A stretch of 64,000 nt of DNA, taken from positions 6,758,001-6,822,000 of the forward strand of contig OX463829.1 of the NCBI GenBank assembly GCA_949825045.1, in the 5' to 3' direction. Position numbers and translations under genes: made by a program. Of the stretch, positions 10,467 through 20,961 are shown piece after piece. The notes under the pieces are model-generated. The model made no database searches, was not told the origin of the DNA, and saw only the letters and a program-made list of their open reading frames with translations. This DNA is from Argyresthia goedartella (Eukaryota > Arthropoda > Insecta > Lepidoptera > Argyresthiidae). Position 1 is the stretch's first letter. The number at the start of each line of letters is the position of its first letter.

Positions 10467-13400
10467 TTGGCTGAGACGGCAACCGGCGCTTGGAATAATT
10501 CACACCGTCTATTCGTCTACGACAAGCAGTCAAAGCTATCGTTTCTGATCGACACCGGTGCGAATATTTCCGTCATTCCCAAACAAAAAGGAAGACGTGC
10601 GGAACCAACGAAACTATCATTGTATGCAGCCAACAATACCGTCATACCAACATATGGCGAGAAAACATTGGACCTGGACCTCAGCTTAGGAAGACCCTAC
10701 CGATGGAAGTTTGTCATTGCAGCAGTCAGTAAGCCAATACTAGGCGCTGATTTCTTACAACATCATCAACTTCTCGTCGACATCGCCGGTCGATCACTGA
10801 TCGATAAAGTCACCAATCTTTCCATCAAAGCACCGTTATGCAGTTCATCGGTGCCTACAATTCGCACCATTGACATCGGACAAAAGTACCACGACATTTT
10901 GGCAGAATTCCCAGACGTCACACGATTATCATCAATGAAGGAGTGTCCCAAGCATGACGTGGAACATCACATCGGAACCACGGGTCCACCTATATATTCA
11001 AAGGCGCGGCCAATTCCTCCGCATCGCTATCATGCAGTCAAGAAAGAATTCGAAGACATGATGCAGCAGGGCCTATGCCGTCCCAGCAAAAGCCCTTGGT
11101 CGACGCCTCTTCACGTTGTACCCAAGAAGAATGGAGACCTTCGAGTTTGCGGAGACTACAGAAGGCTTAACTCCGTCACAAGACCAGACCGGTACCCAAT
11201 ACCGAGACTGAAAGATTTCACCTATCAACTCAGCGGGAAGGAAATATTTTCAACGTTGGATTTGAACCGGGCGTACCAGCAACTGCCAGTCTTAGAAGCC
11301 GATATTGAGAAAACAGCCATTATTACACCTTTCGGTTTGTTTGAGTTCCCAAGAATGTGCCCAGGACTCAAGAACGCGGGCCAAACCTTTCAACGGTTCA
11401 TCCATCGAGTACTTCAAGGCCTAGACTATGCGTTTCCATCCGTGGATGACGTCATACTCGCTTCAACTACGGAAGAGGAACACGCTAGACACCTCCGCGC
11501 AGTTTTACAACGATTGAACGAGTTCGGCATCACTATTAACGCGTCGAAATGCGTACTTGGACAAGAAGAAGTTAAATTTCTTGGTTACTCAGTATCCAAG
11601 GATGGCATCAAACCACTCGAAGAGAAAGCTCAAGCTATCGTCACGTTCCCGAAACCGACAACAATACAAGAATTGCGAAGATTCCTCGGCATGCTAAATT
11701 TTTACCGAGAAAACATTCCAAAGGCCGCGGAAATACAAGCGCCACTGAATGCTTACCTTCACAACTCTAAGAAGAATGACAAAAGCAAAATCGTATGGAA
11801 CGACGAAGCAGAAAAAGCATTCAACTCGAGCAAAGACTGCATACGTAACGCAGCTTTGCTCGCACATCCGTCTGCCTCCGCCCCCCTCGCCCTCATGTGT
11901 GACGCATCCGACTCGAGCGCAGGAGCGGTACTACAACAGCGAGTAAACAACGCCTGGCAACCACTCGGCTACTTTTCCAAGAAGTTTTCGCCTACACAGC
12001 AGCGATACAGCACATACGATCGCGAGCTGTTGTCTATCTACATGGCACTGAAACACTTCAGGAAGATGTTCGAAGGGCAACATCTCACCGTATTCACCGA
12101 CCATAAACCGCTGACCTACGCGATCAACAAGCCGCCGTCTGACAACGACACGCCCCGACGAACGCGTCAACTACTTTTCATCAGCGAGTTTACAACAGAT
12201 GTACGACACATCAGCGGGCAAGATAACGTCGTCGCAGATGCTCTGTCACGGATAGAAGCTATCACCTGCCCCGCCCCCATCGACTACAGGGAGCTCGCCG
12301 CTGCACAAGAGACGGACACACAAATTAAACCGCTACTGCTACAAAGAAATTTGCAACTAAAGAAGATGAATATACCTAACTCAAACGAGATGATTTACTG
12401 CGAGGTATCTACATCACACGTTCGACCCTACCTCCCTGAAGACTTTCGTCGCATCGCATTTAACGCCGTGCACAACATAAGCCACCCAGGCATTAGAACC
12501 ACGCGCAAGCTCATGCAAGAAAAATACTTCTGGCCTTCCATGAACACGGACATCGGCAACTGGGCCAAAACATGTACTTCGTGTCAACAAGCGAAGATTC
12601 AAAGACACACATCGAGCAACATAGCGACCTACCCTCCATGTGACCGCTTCGAGCACATCCATGTTGACATTGTTGGGCCGCTATGCACGACAGCTCAAGG
12701 GTATCGCTATCTCGTCACTATAATCGACCGCAAGACTCGATGGCCTGAAGCCTTACCCGTGCAAGAAATAACCGCCGAAACTGTAGCGAAGACTGTGTTC
12801 GAGGGATGGATAAGCCGTTTCGGATGTCCGGCCAGCCTCACCAGCGACCAAGGCCGCCAATGGGAAAGTCAACTTTTCTCTGCACTGGCGAAATTACTCG
12901 GCATTGAGAAAATACGGACTACTGCATACCATCCACAAAGTAACGGGATAGTAGAACGCTGGCATCGCTCACTCAAAGCAGCGCTTATGGCCCGTTTAGA
13001 AAACATCAACAAATGGACAGACGAACTACCTACCGTTCTATTGGGGCTACGAGCAGCGACGCGACCGGACACGGGAACAAGCGCAGCTCAACTTACATAC
13101 GGGCGCGCACTTCGCCTGCCAGGCGATTTCATCGCATCTCCAGCAAGAGGGGTGTCAACGCGGCCAATGGAAATGACTCACAACTTCGTCAATCAGCTGG
13201 CGCAACAGATCAATGACCTCCGTCCGGTAGAACGTAAACAAAGCAGACAACGTACGATTTTCGTGCACAAGGACTTGCACACATGTGAATACGTCTTCAT
13301 GCGTGTTGACGCTGTACGAAGACCTCTGCAGGCACCCTACGAAGGACCCTATCCGGTGCTACAAAGATGCGACAAGTACTTTTTACTACAATTGCCGGGT

Positions 13401-13529
13401 CGACAAGTCAACGTGTCCATCGATCGCCTCAAACCAGCTTACACTATGAGCGAAGAGTCGTCTGAGGAAAACATAGAACGGAGGACAAGATCAGGACGTG
13501 TTGTTAGACCTCCCGTACGCTTCGCTTGA
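10467..13529 (+). CDS. pol: Pol polyprotein of the inner gypsy (protease, RT, RNase H, integrase)
   Basis: A 1020-codon frame with no stops, reached by -1 frameshift from gag. The position numbered here starts at a TTG and is not a true initiation site. Domains in order: aspartic protease (FLIDTGANISVIP, about 26-38); reverse transcriptase (about 175-380, with LDLNRAYQQ near 265); RNase H (LMCDASDSSAGAVLQQ and TDHKPLTYA); integrase zinc finger (HNISHPGIRT..CTSCQQ); and integrase DDE core (VDIVGPL, SDQGRQW, NGIVERWHRSLK). Two normally invariant RT positions differ: the YxDD box reads SVDD (residues 325-328) and the MPFGL box reads MCPGL (297-301). The frame is intact but the encoded RT may be inactive. 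Confidence 0.9.
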   Translation: MAETATGAWNNSHRLFVYDKQSKLSFLIDTGANISVIPKQKGRRAEPTKLSLYAANNTVIPTYGEKTLDLDLSLGRPYRWKFVIAAVSKPILGADFLQHHQLLVDIAGRSLIDKVTNLSIKAPLCSSSVPTIRTIDIGQKYHDILAEFPDVTRLSSMKECPKHDVEHHIGTTGPPIYSKARPIPPHRYHAVKKEFEDMMQQGLCRPSKSPWSTPLHVVPKKNGDLRVCGDYRRLNSVTRPDRYPIPRLKDFTYQLSGKEIFSTLDLNRAYQQLPVLEADIEKTAIITPFGLFEFPRMCPGLKNAGQTFQRFIHRVLQGLDYAFPSVDDVILASTTEEEHARHLRAVLQRLNEFGITINASKCVLGQEEVKFLGYSVSKDGIKPLEEKAQAIVTFPKPTTIQELRRFLGMLNFYRENIPKAAEIQAPLNAYLHNSKKNDKSKIVWNDEAEKAFNSSKDCIRNAALLAHPSASAPLALMCDASDSSAGAVLQQRVNNAWQPLGYFSKKFSPTQQRYSTYDRELLSIYMALKHFRKMFEGQHLTVFTDHKPLTYAINKPPSDNDTPRRTRQLLFISEFTTDVRHISGQDNVVADALSRIEAITCPAPIDYRELAAAQETDTQIKPLLLQRNLQLKKMNIPNSNEMIYCEVSTSHVRPYLPEDFRRIAFNAVHNISHPGIRTTRKLMQEKYFWPSMNTDIGNWAKTCTSCQQAKIQRHTSSNIATYPPCDRFEHIHVDIVGPLCTTAQGYRYLVTIIDRKTRWPEALPVQEITAETVAKTVFEGWISRFGCPASLTSDQGRQWESQLFSALAKLLGIEKIRTTAYHPQSNGIVERWHRSLKAALMARLENINKWTDELPTVLLGLRAATRPDTGTSAAQLTYGRALRLPGDFIASPARGVSTRPMEMTHNFVNQLAQQINDLRPVERKQSRQRTIFVHKDLHTCEYVFMRVDAVRRPLQAPYEGPYPVLQRCDKYFLLQLPGRQVNVSIDRLKPAYTMSEESSEENIERRTRSGRVVRPPVRFA

Positions 13530-13539
13530 GGGGGAGCAC

Positions 13540-13783
13540 TGTAGCAGCATCGACACAGCGACTCATACTGAAGATCGAGAGGCGCGGCCCGGTTTATTAT
13601 ATGGTGTGAGACAGCCTATCATGCATTCCACTCGCACCCTCCGCACATCGTAATCGCCTTGCGCGATCCTTACAGGGTCAGCTATTTTGTATATATTGCA
13701 TTATAATATTAAATAAACTGTCTCAGTTCGCAAATAGCAAAGCATAGTTTTTATTCATCAGCTACAGCATTCCCGCCTCAACA
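13540..13783 (+). repeat. 3' LTR of the inner gypsy
   Basis: Identical by eye to 9215-9458. Its right end abuts the outer gypsy gag-protease frame at 13784, and the last seven codons of that interrupted frame are read out of this LTR. Confidence 0.92.
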
Positions 13784-15152
13784 GATCAGAGTATGTATCT
13801 AAAATATCAGTATTTCCTTTATTTTTGGATAACGACAACACGCGTCTTACTAAGTTTAGTTCCTCACATGAACTTCTGCCTATTATTGGTGGAGAGTCGA
13901 CATCCGCTATGATAAATTTTATAATATACGTATTATCTTTATGAACTACCTTCAAGTTGCATTTACCTACCACTTTGATGATATTTCCTGAATAACCTCG
14001 CAATTTAATTGATGTTTCAGTTAGCTCACTTTCTGATACTCCAATTTGTTTTAAAAATCTTATAGGTAATATATTCACATCAGCCCCAGTGTCCAACTTG
14101 AACCTTACAGCACAACCATTTACAAATAAAGTTGAACACCAGTCATTTTTGGAACTAACATGATAAATTACCTGGTCAGACGATTCGCCATCTATAGCAT
14201 AAACTTGTCGCCTACACATTTTTGAATAATGATTGTAACGGTTACAATTGTTACACTGCACTCCATAGGCCGGGCACTTGTATAGCTCGTGATTTAGACC
14301 GCACTTTGAGCATTGGGTTTGCACTTTATTTGCATAATTATTAGAACCGCTGTAGGACGGGGTGGCGGTGGCGGCGGCAGCGGCGGGCGGCCCTCGGCGC
14401 CCTCGGCCGCGCCCGCGGCCACGGCCGCGCCCACGCCTGCGACGGTCACGCACGTCTTGCGTGCCGGAGGCGTGCTGCGCCTGCGCTGCTCCACATCGAC
14501 AGCGCCCAGACTGCACCCAACTGACTGATCCTTCGCGTGCTCCTGGCTGCTCCAAGCAATCTCCGTGATGATGATTTACCTCGTGTATTGACTTCTCGCT
14601 TTTAATACTGCCGGCTTGTGCACGCGACATCTCCGCTAACCGACATGTGTCGAGGGCTCTGCTCAATGTTAAATCCTGTTCTCTTAATAATCGCTCACGT
14701 AGTGCACCGTCATTAATGCCACAGACTAAACGATCTTTAACCAGGTCATCGCAAAGATCTTTGAAATTACACGTCGCCGCCATCTTGTTCAATTCGTACA
14801 CGTACTGTTCCGTTGACTCGAATTCCTTTTGCTCACGTGTAAAAAATTTATGTCTTTCCACTGTGATATTCTTTTTAGGCAAAAAGAAATCATCGAACTG
14901 AGACAATACCTCCTTTAATGTTGCACTTTTTTTACTAAATTGTTCGTAAACTTCCTGACACTTTGGACCGATGACGTGTAACAGAATGTTAATTTGAACA
15001 GTTTCTGTCTTTTTTGATAATTCACACGCTTCAAAATATACCATAAAAGATTTTTTCCAGTCCTTCCACGACTTGCATAGATTACCAGATGTAACACTCA
15101 ATAAATTGTTATCAAATTGAAACGCCGACGGCGGTTTCAACACCGCCTCCAT
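13784..15152 (-). pseudogene. gag: Outer gypsy gag-protease, interrupted
   Basis: ATG at 15152 opens about 457 codons of element sequence. The N-terminal Gag region includes SWKDWKKSFMVYFEA near residues 28-42. An Arg-Gly repeat tract (about 238-253) coincides with a very GC-rich patch at about 14355-14460. Two zinc knuckles follow (CSKCGLNHELYKC and CNNCNRYNHYSKMC, about 281-314), then an aspartic protease with an intact DTG (FKLDTGADVNILP, about 351-363). Translation then runs into the inner gypsy LTR and stops after seven foreign codons. The normal continuation into RT is at 9214 and below. Protein function is lost downstream of the protease. Confidence 0.88.
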
Positions 15153-15258
15153 TTTTCTATTAGGTGTAAAATTTAACTTTCACGGATATTTAACACTTTA
15201 TTGTTTACTATTTTAAATGAAATATTAGGTTTTCGCGTTACAGGTAATCGTTTTTTAA

Positions 15259-15275
15259 TCCTACCGGCTGCGCCA
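15259..15275 (-). other. Primer-binding site of the outer gypsy, tRNA-Ser type
   Basis: On the element strand TGGCGCAGCCGGTAGGA follows the 5' LTR without a gap. It is the reverse complement of the 3' end, with CCA, of an insect tRNA-Ser (AGA-type sequence as I remember it). The mag lineage is known to prime from tRNA-Ser. The same 17-mer recurs at 42117-42133. Confidence 0.75.
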
Positions 15276-15352
15276 TGTCAATCAAACACGAGTGCTGAGC
15301 TTGTACTGGTTTTTATTATGATCTCCTACCCACATATATTCAATATCCAACA
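15276..15352 (-). repeat. 5' LTR of the outer mag-like gypsy
   Basis: A 77-bp direct repeat of 6621-6697, flanked outside by TCCCC, the target duplication. Confidence 0.9.
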
Positions 15353-15357
15353 TCCCC

Positions 15358-17104
15358 AAGTTCCCCAGAATTATTTTTCGTACCTAAAGTCCCCAAAATA
15401 TAAAATTTTATTATTGTAAAGGTCTCACTTGAACAACCCTCATATTGACGCGTCAAAAAGTGTTAGAAAAATACAAAATCATTACTTAGTTAAAATTAAA
15501 CATATTTTGGAAGATATACAATTTTTGTAAATAAAATTTAAGAGTTATTTTCATTCTGTACTGTAATTCAATTGTTCTGAGGGATCGCCTTGTAATTATT
15601 TTCAATGCATCTGCTACATACCAATGATATCGTGCCTCGATATATAGTCCTCAATGAGGAGATTCCTCGAGGCATTCTGTTCTTGTCCGTATGTCCTCAA
15701 GATGTTGAGGTTGGTCGTTGTCATCGGGCAGGACGCGGAACTCTCGCACTTCATGCGGAACCTTGTAATCTCGTCAAGTGGGACAAGCTGCTACGCTCTC
15801 GAGTTTTCTTCTGGCTCCGCGAAACGCGCAGTTGAATAATACTGCTCATTGTACATACATTGGAAAAATACCAAAAACATTTGCAAAAAATGTTGTAGTA
15901 ATTAATATACTTCGTTAAAGCAAAATTAAATGATGCTTACGCTTGTTTGTTACGTATTTTTTGAAGATTTGTTGGGTGGTCACTATTTGAATAACGGCAG
16001 CTGGCGTACCACATATAATTTTGAATGCTTTGAGGTCGTCTTTTCCCAATTTATCAATTTCATTACTAGGGATTTGTCTACGTTTTTCAAATATTTTTTA
16101 AAGCTATGGAAAGAAGATAAAAGTTTTTTGAAAATTTAAAATAAAACGTAATTGGAAAACAGAAATGGAACGCGACATGGGCTGCGCCATGGCCTTGGCC
16201 CATGATGCAAGTATTACGGGTATAGGGATAGTTTTAAATAGCAACTGGATTATGACGTAGTGTGGATTTGACAGGACTGGACCGCTATACCGAGGCTATA
16301 CCTGTAAGCTTGTATCATGGGCGGCACATGGCTTTTGACATGACAAGACAAGAAAATGAATGACAACAATTTGGTTAAACAGGATACAATCAAGAAGGTA
16401 TGATATGATATATTCCCAACATTAGAGAATTATAACATCGACATCTCAATAAAAGTTACCTTACGATTTTATGTTTATCCCAACTACAAAAATCCTCGCT
16501 TAAATTCTGATAATGATCTCAATAAGGTAGGAGACGCCCATAGAAGCCTGCCATTGAACTTTGAAAAGTTGTTTATAGAAAGAGAGTTTAGTACGATGCC
16601 AAGCAGTCAACCATTATTTGATAGAGGATGGCTCTTATTTCTGAATACATAACTTTCATAGCAGTTTTACTTCGACAGGCGCGATCTAGATATAAGCATC
16701 ATGCTCTGGGACCGGATTTCCACAATGGCTGAGTTCTGACTCAGCGGTGGTTGTTAACAAGATAAAAAAAGACAGTGAAAAATACCTAAAAAACATTGGG
16801 AAATATTAAATTGCACATCAAAAATACTGATTAGCACAGCAAATATCAGGGCAAAATGCTGCGGTAGCTTAGGTGAAGGGTAAAGGGGGTGACCGAATGA
16901 ATGCTAATGATACTTTCACCAACATATCAATGATTTGTCGCGTTACGTATTGTGGATCTCGTACGGATATAACGGCCCAGGAAGCGCACAAGTGCAAAAA
17001 CAAGCTTTGATACTTCCTTCCCTTCGCAGCCACTCAGCCACACCTCTATGAGCGCCTGTTTGGTAATTAAATACAGAACAACATAGTTTGTTATCTAAAA
17101 TCAC
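15358..17104. other. Mostly unannotated AT-rich sequence
   Basis: No confident gene. A GC-richer patch at about 15640-15835 reads on the minus strand as VREFRVLPDDNDQPQHLEDI then further coding-like residues to a stop; it may be a decayed mobile-element ORF. Around 16199-16320, CCATGATGCAAGTATTACGGG and its near-complement CCTGTAAGCTTGTATCATGG form a small palindromic element. At about 16843-16895 lies a fragment of the CAGGGCAAAATnCTGC..GGGTAAAGGGGGTGA repeat seen also at 28.8, 39.1 and 40.2 kb. Confidence 0.4.
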
Positions 17105-17700
17105 TTCAATATATTATAATATACTTTAACACAGATATGAAGGAAAGGACATGTACAAAGGCGATTATCTCTAACAAGAGATTTCTTCCAGCAAACCTAG
17201 AATGGAGAGGGGGAAAAAGAAACTTCAGGTAGAACTATGGCCACAACAATAAATATGTTAATAAAAATATTAAACTACTTACCAATATACATAATCATAA
17301 ACAGTAATAAAAAAAAAACATAAATAGTAGATACAAATAAATACTAATACTTATCATGGGTCATAAATTTCTTTCAAGCTACTTTTAAAAGTGGAAATTG
17401 ACGGACTGTCTCTGATGGCGCTGGGGAGTTTGTTCCAGAGACTGATAGCTCGTAGTCTCTCATTTCTCATAAGCGGCAGTGTTCTGTTGCGAAGTTGAAA
17501 GTAGTGACCGAGTGTGAGATCCGTGGCCTATCCGAAGACAAAAACGAAACGATCCCGTAAGAAGCCAGAACAGCGAGGATTACATAAAATATTGAAGAGC
17601 CAAATGCATTTCAACTCCCTGCGATGCTCCGAGACGTGGTCGAACTTGCGCAAACCGAAAACAAACCGAATCCTGAGGTTTTGAAGTCGCTAGCTCACTT
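17105..17700 (-). mobile_element. LINE 3' end (CR1/Jockey-like), C-terminal coding plus 3' UTR
   Basis: Read on the minus strand, the segment encodes the tail of a non-LTR retrotransposon: RNERLRAISLWNKLPSAIRD, then STFKSSLKE, then stop near 17365. An AT-rich 3' UTR follows. A plus-strand paralog of the same family lies at 58983-61480, sharing CTTCTTACgrGATCGTTT, CGGATAGGCC and GCTGGAAGAA. The 5' part is missing, as is usual for truncated reverse-transcribed copies. Confidence 0.7.
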
Positions 17701-18567
17701 ATTACGGTTCACTCAATAACAAATAATATTAAACAATATGTACGTAAACATTGAATCCGTGACCGTCACGGTTTCGGTCAAGAAAGAGTCTTACAACTTT
17801 TGGGGAACTTGGAAGTTGGGGAGATCTGGCATTACCCTTCTAATCCTCAACTACTTTTAGACTATTTTAATAGCAAGAAAACCTTTATAGATTACATGTA
17901 ATACGTATCCACAGGAGACGACATACCCCTATCTGCTGTCCCCTGTTTGACAGCTGTGGTTGGTCGCCAATTTCACCTCCACCGAATATTTCGTTGTTTA
18001 TTATCCGAGCCAATTTCACCTCCACCTGATATTTCCTTGTTTATTTTTAACCGATTAGCTATCGTTAACTAGGTTACATTCTGTGAAATTCTGAATGCGT
18101 CAATCTGACTAAGGAAATTATCTGCCAGCTTGAAATTCTTATTAGAGAACTCTTGTCTGGTTATTGATACCGTTTGTTTAATTAGTTTAGTTGTGACGCC
18201 TCTGGAATCGATGTGATTGTTGTCCCACGGACAGTTAATGTTAAGGAACCTTGTCATAGTACCTATAAATATATATTAGATGGAGAGTGGTAGGAAATAT
18301 GTCTATGATGATAGAGTAATATGTGTCGTGAGAGACTTGTATTTTAACTTAACTCGAATTTTGATTGTTATGTTTAAAAAGCCCAAAAATTGTCTGCCTT
18401 AGATCGGATGCCTAGGGGTGACTTGTTCCACATTCGCTAAATCAGTTTGTGCTATGACATCTATCATATATTTTGACAGCTGCTAAATCCATACAAGACG
18501 CTAAACTTGTTAAGTGGATGTGGTACAAGTCAGCTGAGGCCCACTTGCACGAAATTCGCTTTATCTG
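17701..18567. other. No gene seen; small tandem repeats
   Basis: CCAATTTCACCTCCACC followed by GATATTTC/GAATATTTC and GTTTATT occurs twice, about 42 bp apart (about 17970-18050). A roughly 90-bp segment at about 18436-18525 (..GCTAAATC..CATnTATCATATATTTTGACA..GCTAAATC..GACGCTAAAC) is echoed at about 19630-19715, on the far side of the piggyBac-like MITE. No coding sequence is supported. Confidence 0.4.
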
Positions 18568-18571
18568 TTAA

Positions 18572-19620
18572 CCCTTAGCCAGGCCCAGAGATTTTTTTTA
18601 TTTTGAATACTGATTTTGGTAGATAACAGGATTATGAAAAAACTAATTTCTTGTTTTTTTTTTATCTTCACCTATTCTTGAAAAAAACCGTGTGGTCTCT
18701 ATATGACCACAGGCCGTTAAAAAGAAAAAAATGTGGTCTGTATGTGACCACTGCCCGGCAAGTAGTTTTTAGATTAGTTAAGGGTAGGGCTACATTACAG
18801 TAAGTGAACGCTACCAAGTTATAAAGTATGAAATATGAATGAAGGTAATGAAGAATATTATCCTGAAGATCAAATGAGTCGTTGATCTAATAAAACTACA
18901 CTAGAATAAAGAAAAAAGTTTTATTTTTAGGCGAATAATCTTCTAAGGTGAAGAATCTTCTAAGACCTGCAGAAGGTCTTCGTCTGTCACATTTTGTAAA
19001 GTATCCAACGCCCTGTTGATGTCATAGGTTGGGTAAGGGTGAGTCAAAAACGTACTTGGTAAAATATCTTGGTCAGAGTGTCGATAAGGGGGCGGAAGAA
19101 ACGCAGAAAAAAAAGTTTTTTTCCTTGGCGCCCCCTTATCTACACTCCAACCCGTGAGTGAGATCTTACCCTTAATAATTAGCTAGATAGTTAGAAAGAC
19201 AGTGGCCGCATGGAGACCACATACATTTATTCAGACAGGCAGATGGCGTATGGGGACCACATACTTTGAGAGCAATTATTTCACAGAAAATCAAATACAA
19301 CGATAAAGCGAACAAAAACACGGATAAATAAACATATAAACTATCAAAAAGTTACAATAAATAGCACATACCTTGTTTATTTTCGACATAATTGCATTTA
19401 AATTCAACACAGAACAGCAAAAGTAGCAGTTGAAACGCAGATTTGATTTTGACAATCGAAATGTCAAACAACTTGTTCGGATACACCAACTTTTTTTTAT
19501 TTTTTATTAACCCATTCATAGACAATATTGTCATGACATATTGTGGCCAATATATAGCATCAGCCCGTTAAAAAAAAATATTGCTATGTGGTCACTATGT
19601 GCCCACAACCTGGCTAAGGG
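18572..19620. mobile_element. piggyBac-type MITE flanked by TTAA
   Basis: TTAA at 18568-18571 and 19621-19624 flanks terminal repeats CCCTTAGCCAGG and CCTGGCTAAGGG. TTAA target sites with ends starting CCC are diagnostic of the piggyBac superfamily. The 1049-bp interior has no transposase. It carries several copies of a GTGGTC..GACCAC dyad near both ends (about 18692-18711, 18733-18751, 19202-19219, 19587-19606), plausible binding sites for a transposase supplied in trans. A palindrome around GATAAGGGGGCG / CGCCCCCTTATC lies at about 19082-19141. Confidence 0.8.
18692..18751. repeat. Subterminal GTGGTC-N7-GACCAC dyads
   Basis: GTGGTCTCTATATGACCAC and GTGGTCTGTATGTGACCAC are two 19-bp dyads about 40 bp apart. 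Related half-sites lie near the right end of the same MITE (GGAGACCACATAC, GGGGACCACATAC, GTGGTCACTATGTGCCCAC). Their arrangement suggests recognition sites for the mobilising transposase. Confidence 0.5.
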
Positions 19621-19624
19621 TTAA

Positions 19625-20718
19625 CGTGCTAAACTGATTAACGTTTGACATATCTCATACATTTTGACTTTTGCTAAATCTATTTCAGACCCTAAACGTA
19701 TTTAGTGAATTGGACATAAGACCTGTATTAATAAAACGCTATCATCAGAGTTGTCTTAAACACGGACTTAAGATGCTATTTTTATAAGTTTCTGCGTCTC
19801 AAGACCGGGTTTATGACATCTCTCACAGAATAGATAATTTTAATAGTATTGGACTTACTTGAAACACCTAAGTCCTAATCGATCAACTGCGATAAATATG
19901 TGCCATTTCTGAAAGTTAACATGGGCAGAATCATCAAACAGACGGAATACATTACCCTAAAACAATTGGCCTAAAAGCGCCGATAATTTAATTGGGAAGC
20001 AGTTGCGGATTCGGCCATTATGTTACTGTAGATCATTTGAAAATTTTGTGTTCATTCTTGGCACAGAGCAAAACTGATCTTCTCCCTTATACGATAGGAA
20101 GCGAGATAACTAACCTCGAGTTGCCGACGACTTTCTATACAAATTATCTATGGCATGTCATGTATGTATGTTCTGTCTTTCGCTAACGGAATTCCAATTG
20201 ACTTAAGGAAACGCATTAGGCCAAGTGAGCCTTTTGTTAATCACATAGGTTACGCAAAATTGGAGAATTAAAACAATCGTCTCTTTATGCAAGCTTGTTG
20301 ATCACGAGCGTCAGCTTGCATTCGCTTCTGTTTAAACGTAATTTGATTTTTTTTGTTCGAAATTTAAGTATCCCGAAGTTATCACAAAATCTGTTTTTCC
20401 ATAATATATTTTTTTGCAATTTCGCACCGTATTTGAATTTATGTCTTGAATATTTATTTAATCGTATTGAACATATTAAGTAATATTCCTCTGTTAGTCC
20501 TCTACACCTCGGCTAAAATCCTTTTTTAACTTTCAATTAAAAGTAAGCTAAAGGTGAAATATAAGTTCCGTAGCCCAGCCTTAACAGGGGATTTATGTCG
20601 ATTTGGGTTACCGAATATGAGGGCCGGTGTGGCTTCTACGATATTTAGACCAAAACCGTGTTACTACAAAAAATATTACTTCAAAACAAACGTCAAATCC
20701 CATATTTATTTGTCTTTA
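19625..20718. other. AT-rich sequence, no gene seen
   Basis: Apart from the echo of the 18.44-kb repeat at about 19630-19715, no feature is supported. From about 20560 the sequence begins a repeat that has an insertion-free paralog at about 40740-40845. Confidence 0.35.
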
Positions 20719-20935
20719 ATCTTTTGACCGCCCCAGTCGGCACTGGCCGATAACTGAAAGTCGTGCCATTGACGCCACGTCATCTATAGCCGGCACAATT
20801 TTTATATTAAAAGAGACCTCGTATAAATCAAATTGTATTTTGCATAGCATATCAAACTTGTTTGGCGTGTGAGTGGTTTTTTTTAATTTGATATATGGCG
20901 GTCAAAGGTATGTAACCCTTTGACCGCCATACATC
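20719..20935. mobile_element. Small inserted element with TTTTGACCGCC ends
   Basis: Between TTTGTCTTTAA and CAAGTGTTG the sequence gains about 217 bp that the paralog at 40.8 kb lacks. The insert begins TCTTTTGACCGCCCCAGTCGG and ends CCCTTTGACCGCCATACAT, with GGCGGTCAAAGG making a hairpin at its right end. It has no coding capacity. Exact boundaries and target duplication are uncertain. Confidence 0.5.
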
Positions 20936-20961
20936 AAGTGTTGGACAAGAGTATATATATA

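Larger units (their letters stand above)
9215..13783 (+). mobile_element. Inner Ty3/gypsy element, CsRn1/Kabuki-like, full length
   Basis: A 4569-bp element with 244-bp LTRs at 9215-9458 and 13540-13783 (identical by eye, TG...CA). A primer site at 9460-9472 matches tRNA-Trp. Gag is followed by Pol in the -1 frame, and a purine-rich GAGGGGGAGCAC precedes the 3' LTR. A tRNA-Trp primer together with a Gag Cys-His box of CHCC type (CYYHRRYGRNAQRCTRPC) points to the CsRn1 clade, which includes silkworm Kabuki. There is no env. It sits in the outer gypsy in the opposite orientation. The flanks CTTC and GATC do not form a convincing target duplication. Confidence 0.92.
6621..15352 (-). mobile_element. 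Outer Ty3/gypsy element, mag-like, RT-deleted and split by a second gypsy
   Basis: The element is bounded by 77-bp direct repeats at 6621-6697 and 15276-15352, identical by eye and beginning TG and ending CA. The 5-bp duplication TCCCC lies outside both (6616-6620 and 15353-15357). On the minus strand the 5' LTR is at 15352-15276, then a 17-nt primer site matching a tRNA-Ser, gag-protease, a short RT N-terminus, the RNase H tail and integrase, a GAAGAGGGA polypurine tract (6698-6706) and the 3' LTR. Very short LTRs, a tRNA-Ser primer and one continuous coding strand fit the mag lineage first described in silkworm. It is non-autonomous: most of RT and RNase H is deleted, and 9215-13783 is a foreign insertion. 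Confidence 0.9.

Noticed and set aside
13530..13539. Possible env gene in the inner gypsy
   Set aside because: Only ten bases separate the Pol stop from the 3' LTR, so there is no room for an envelope frame.
14294..14568. GC-rich overlapping frames on both strands within the outer gypsy gag
   Set aside because: Shadows of the Arg-Gly/Ala-rich low-complexity part of the gag frame; no independent motif.
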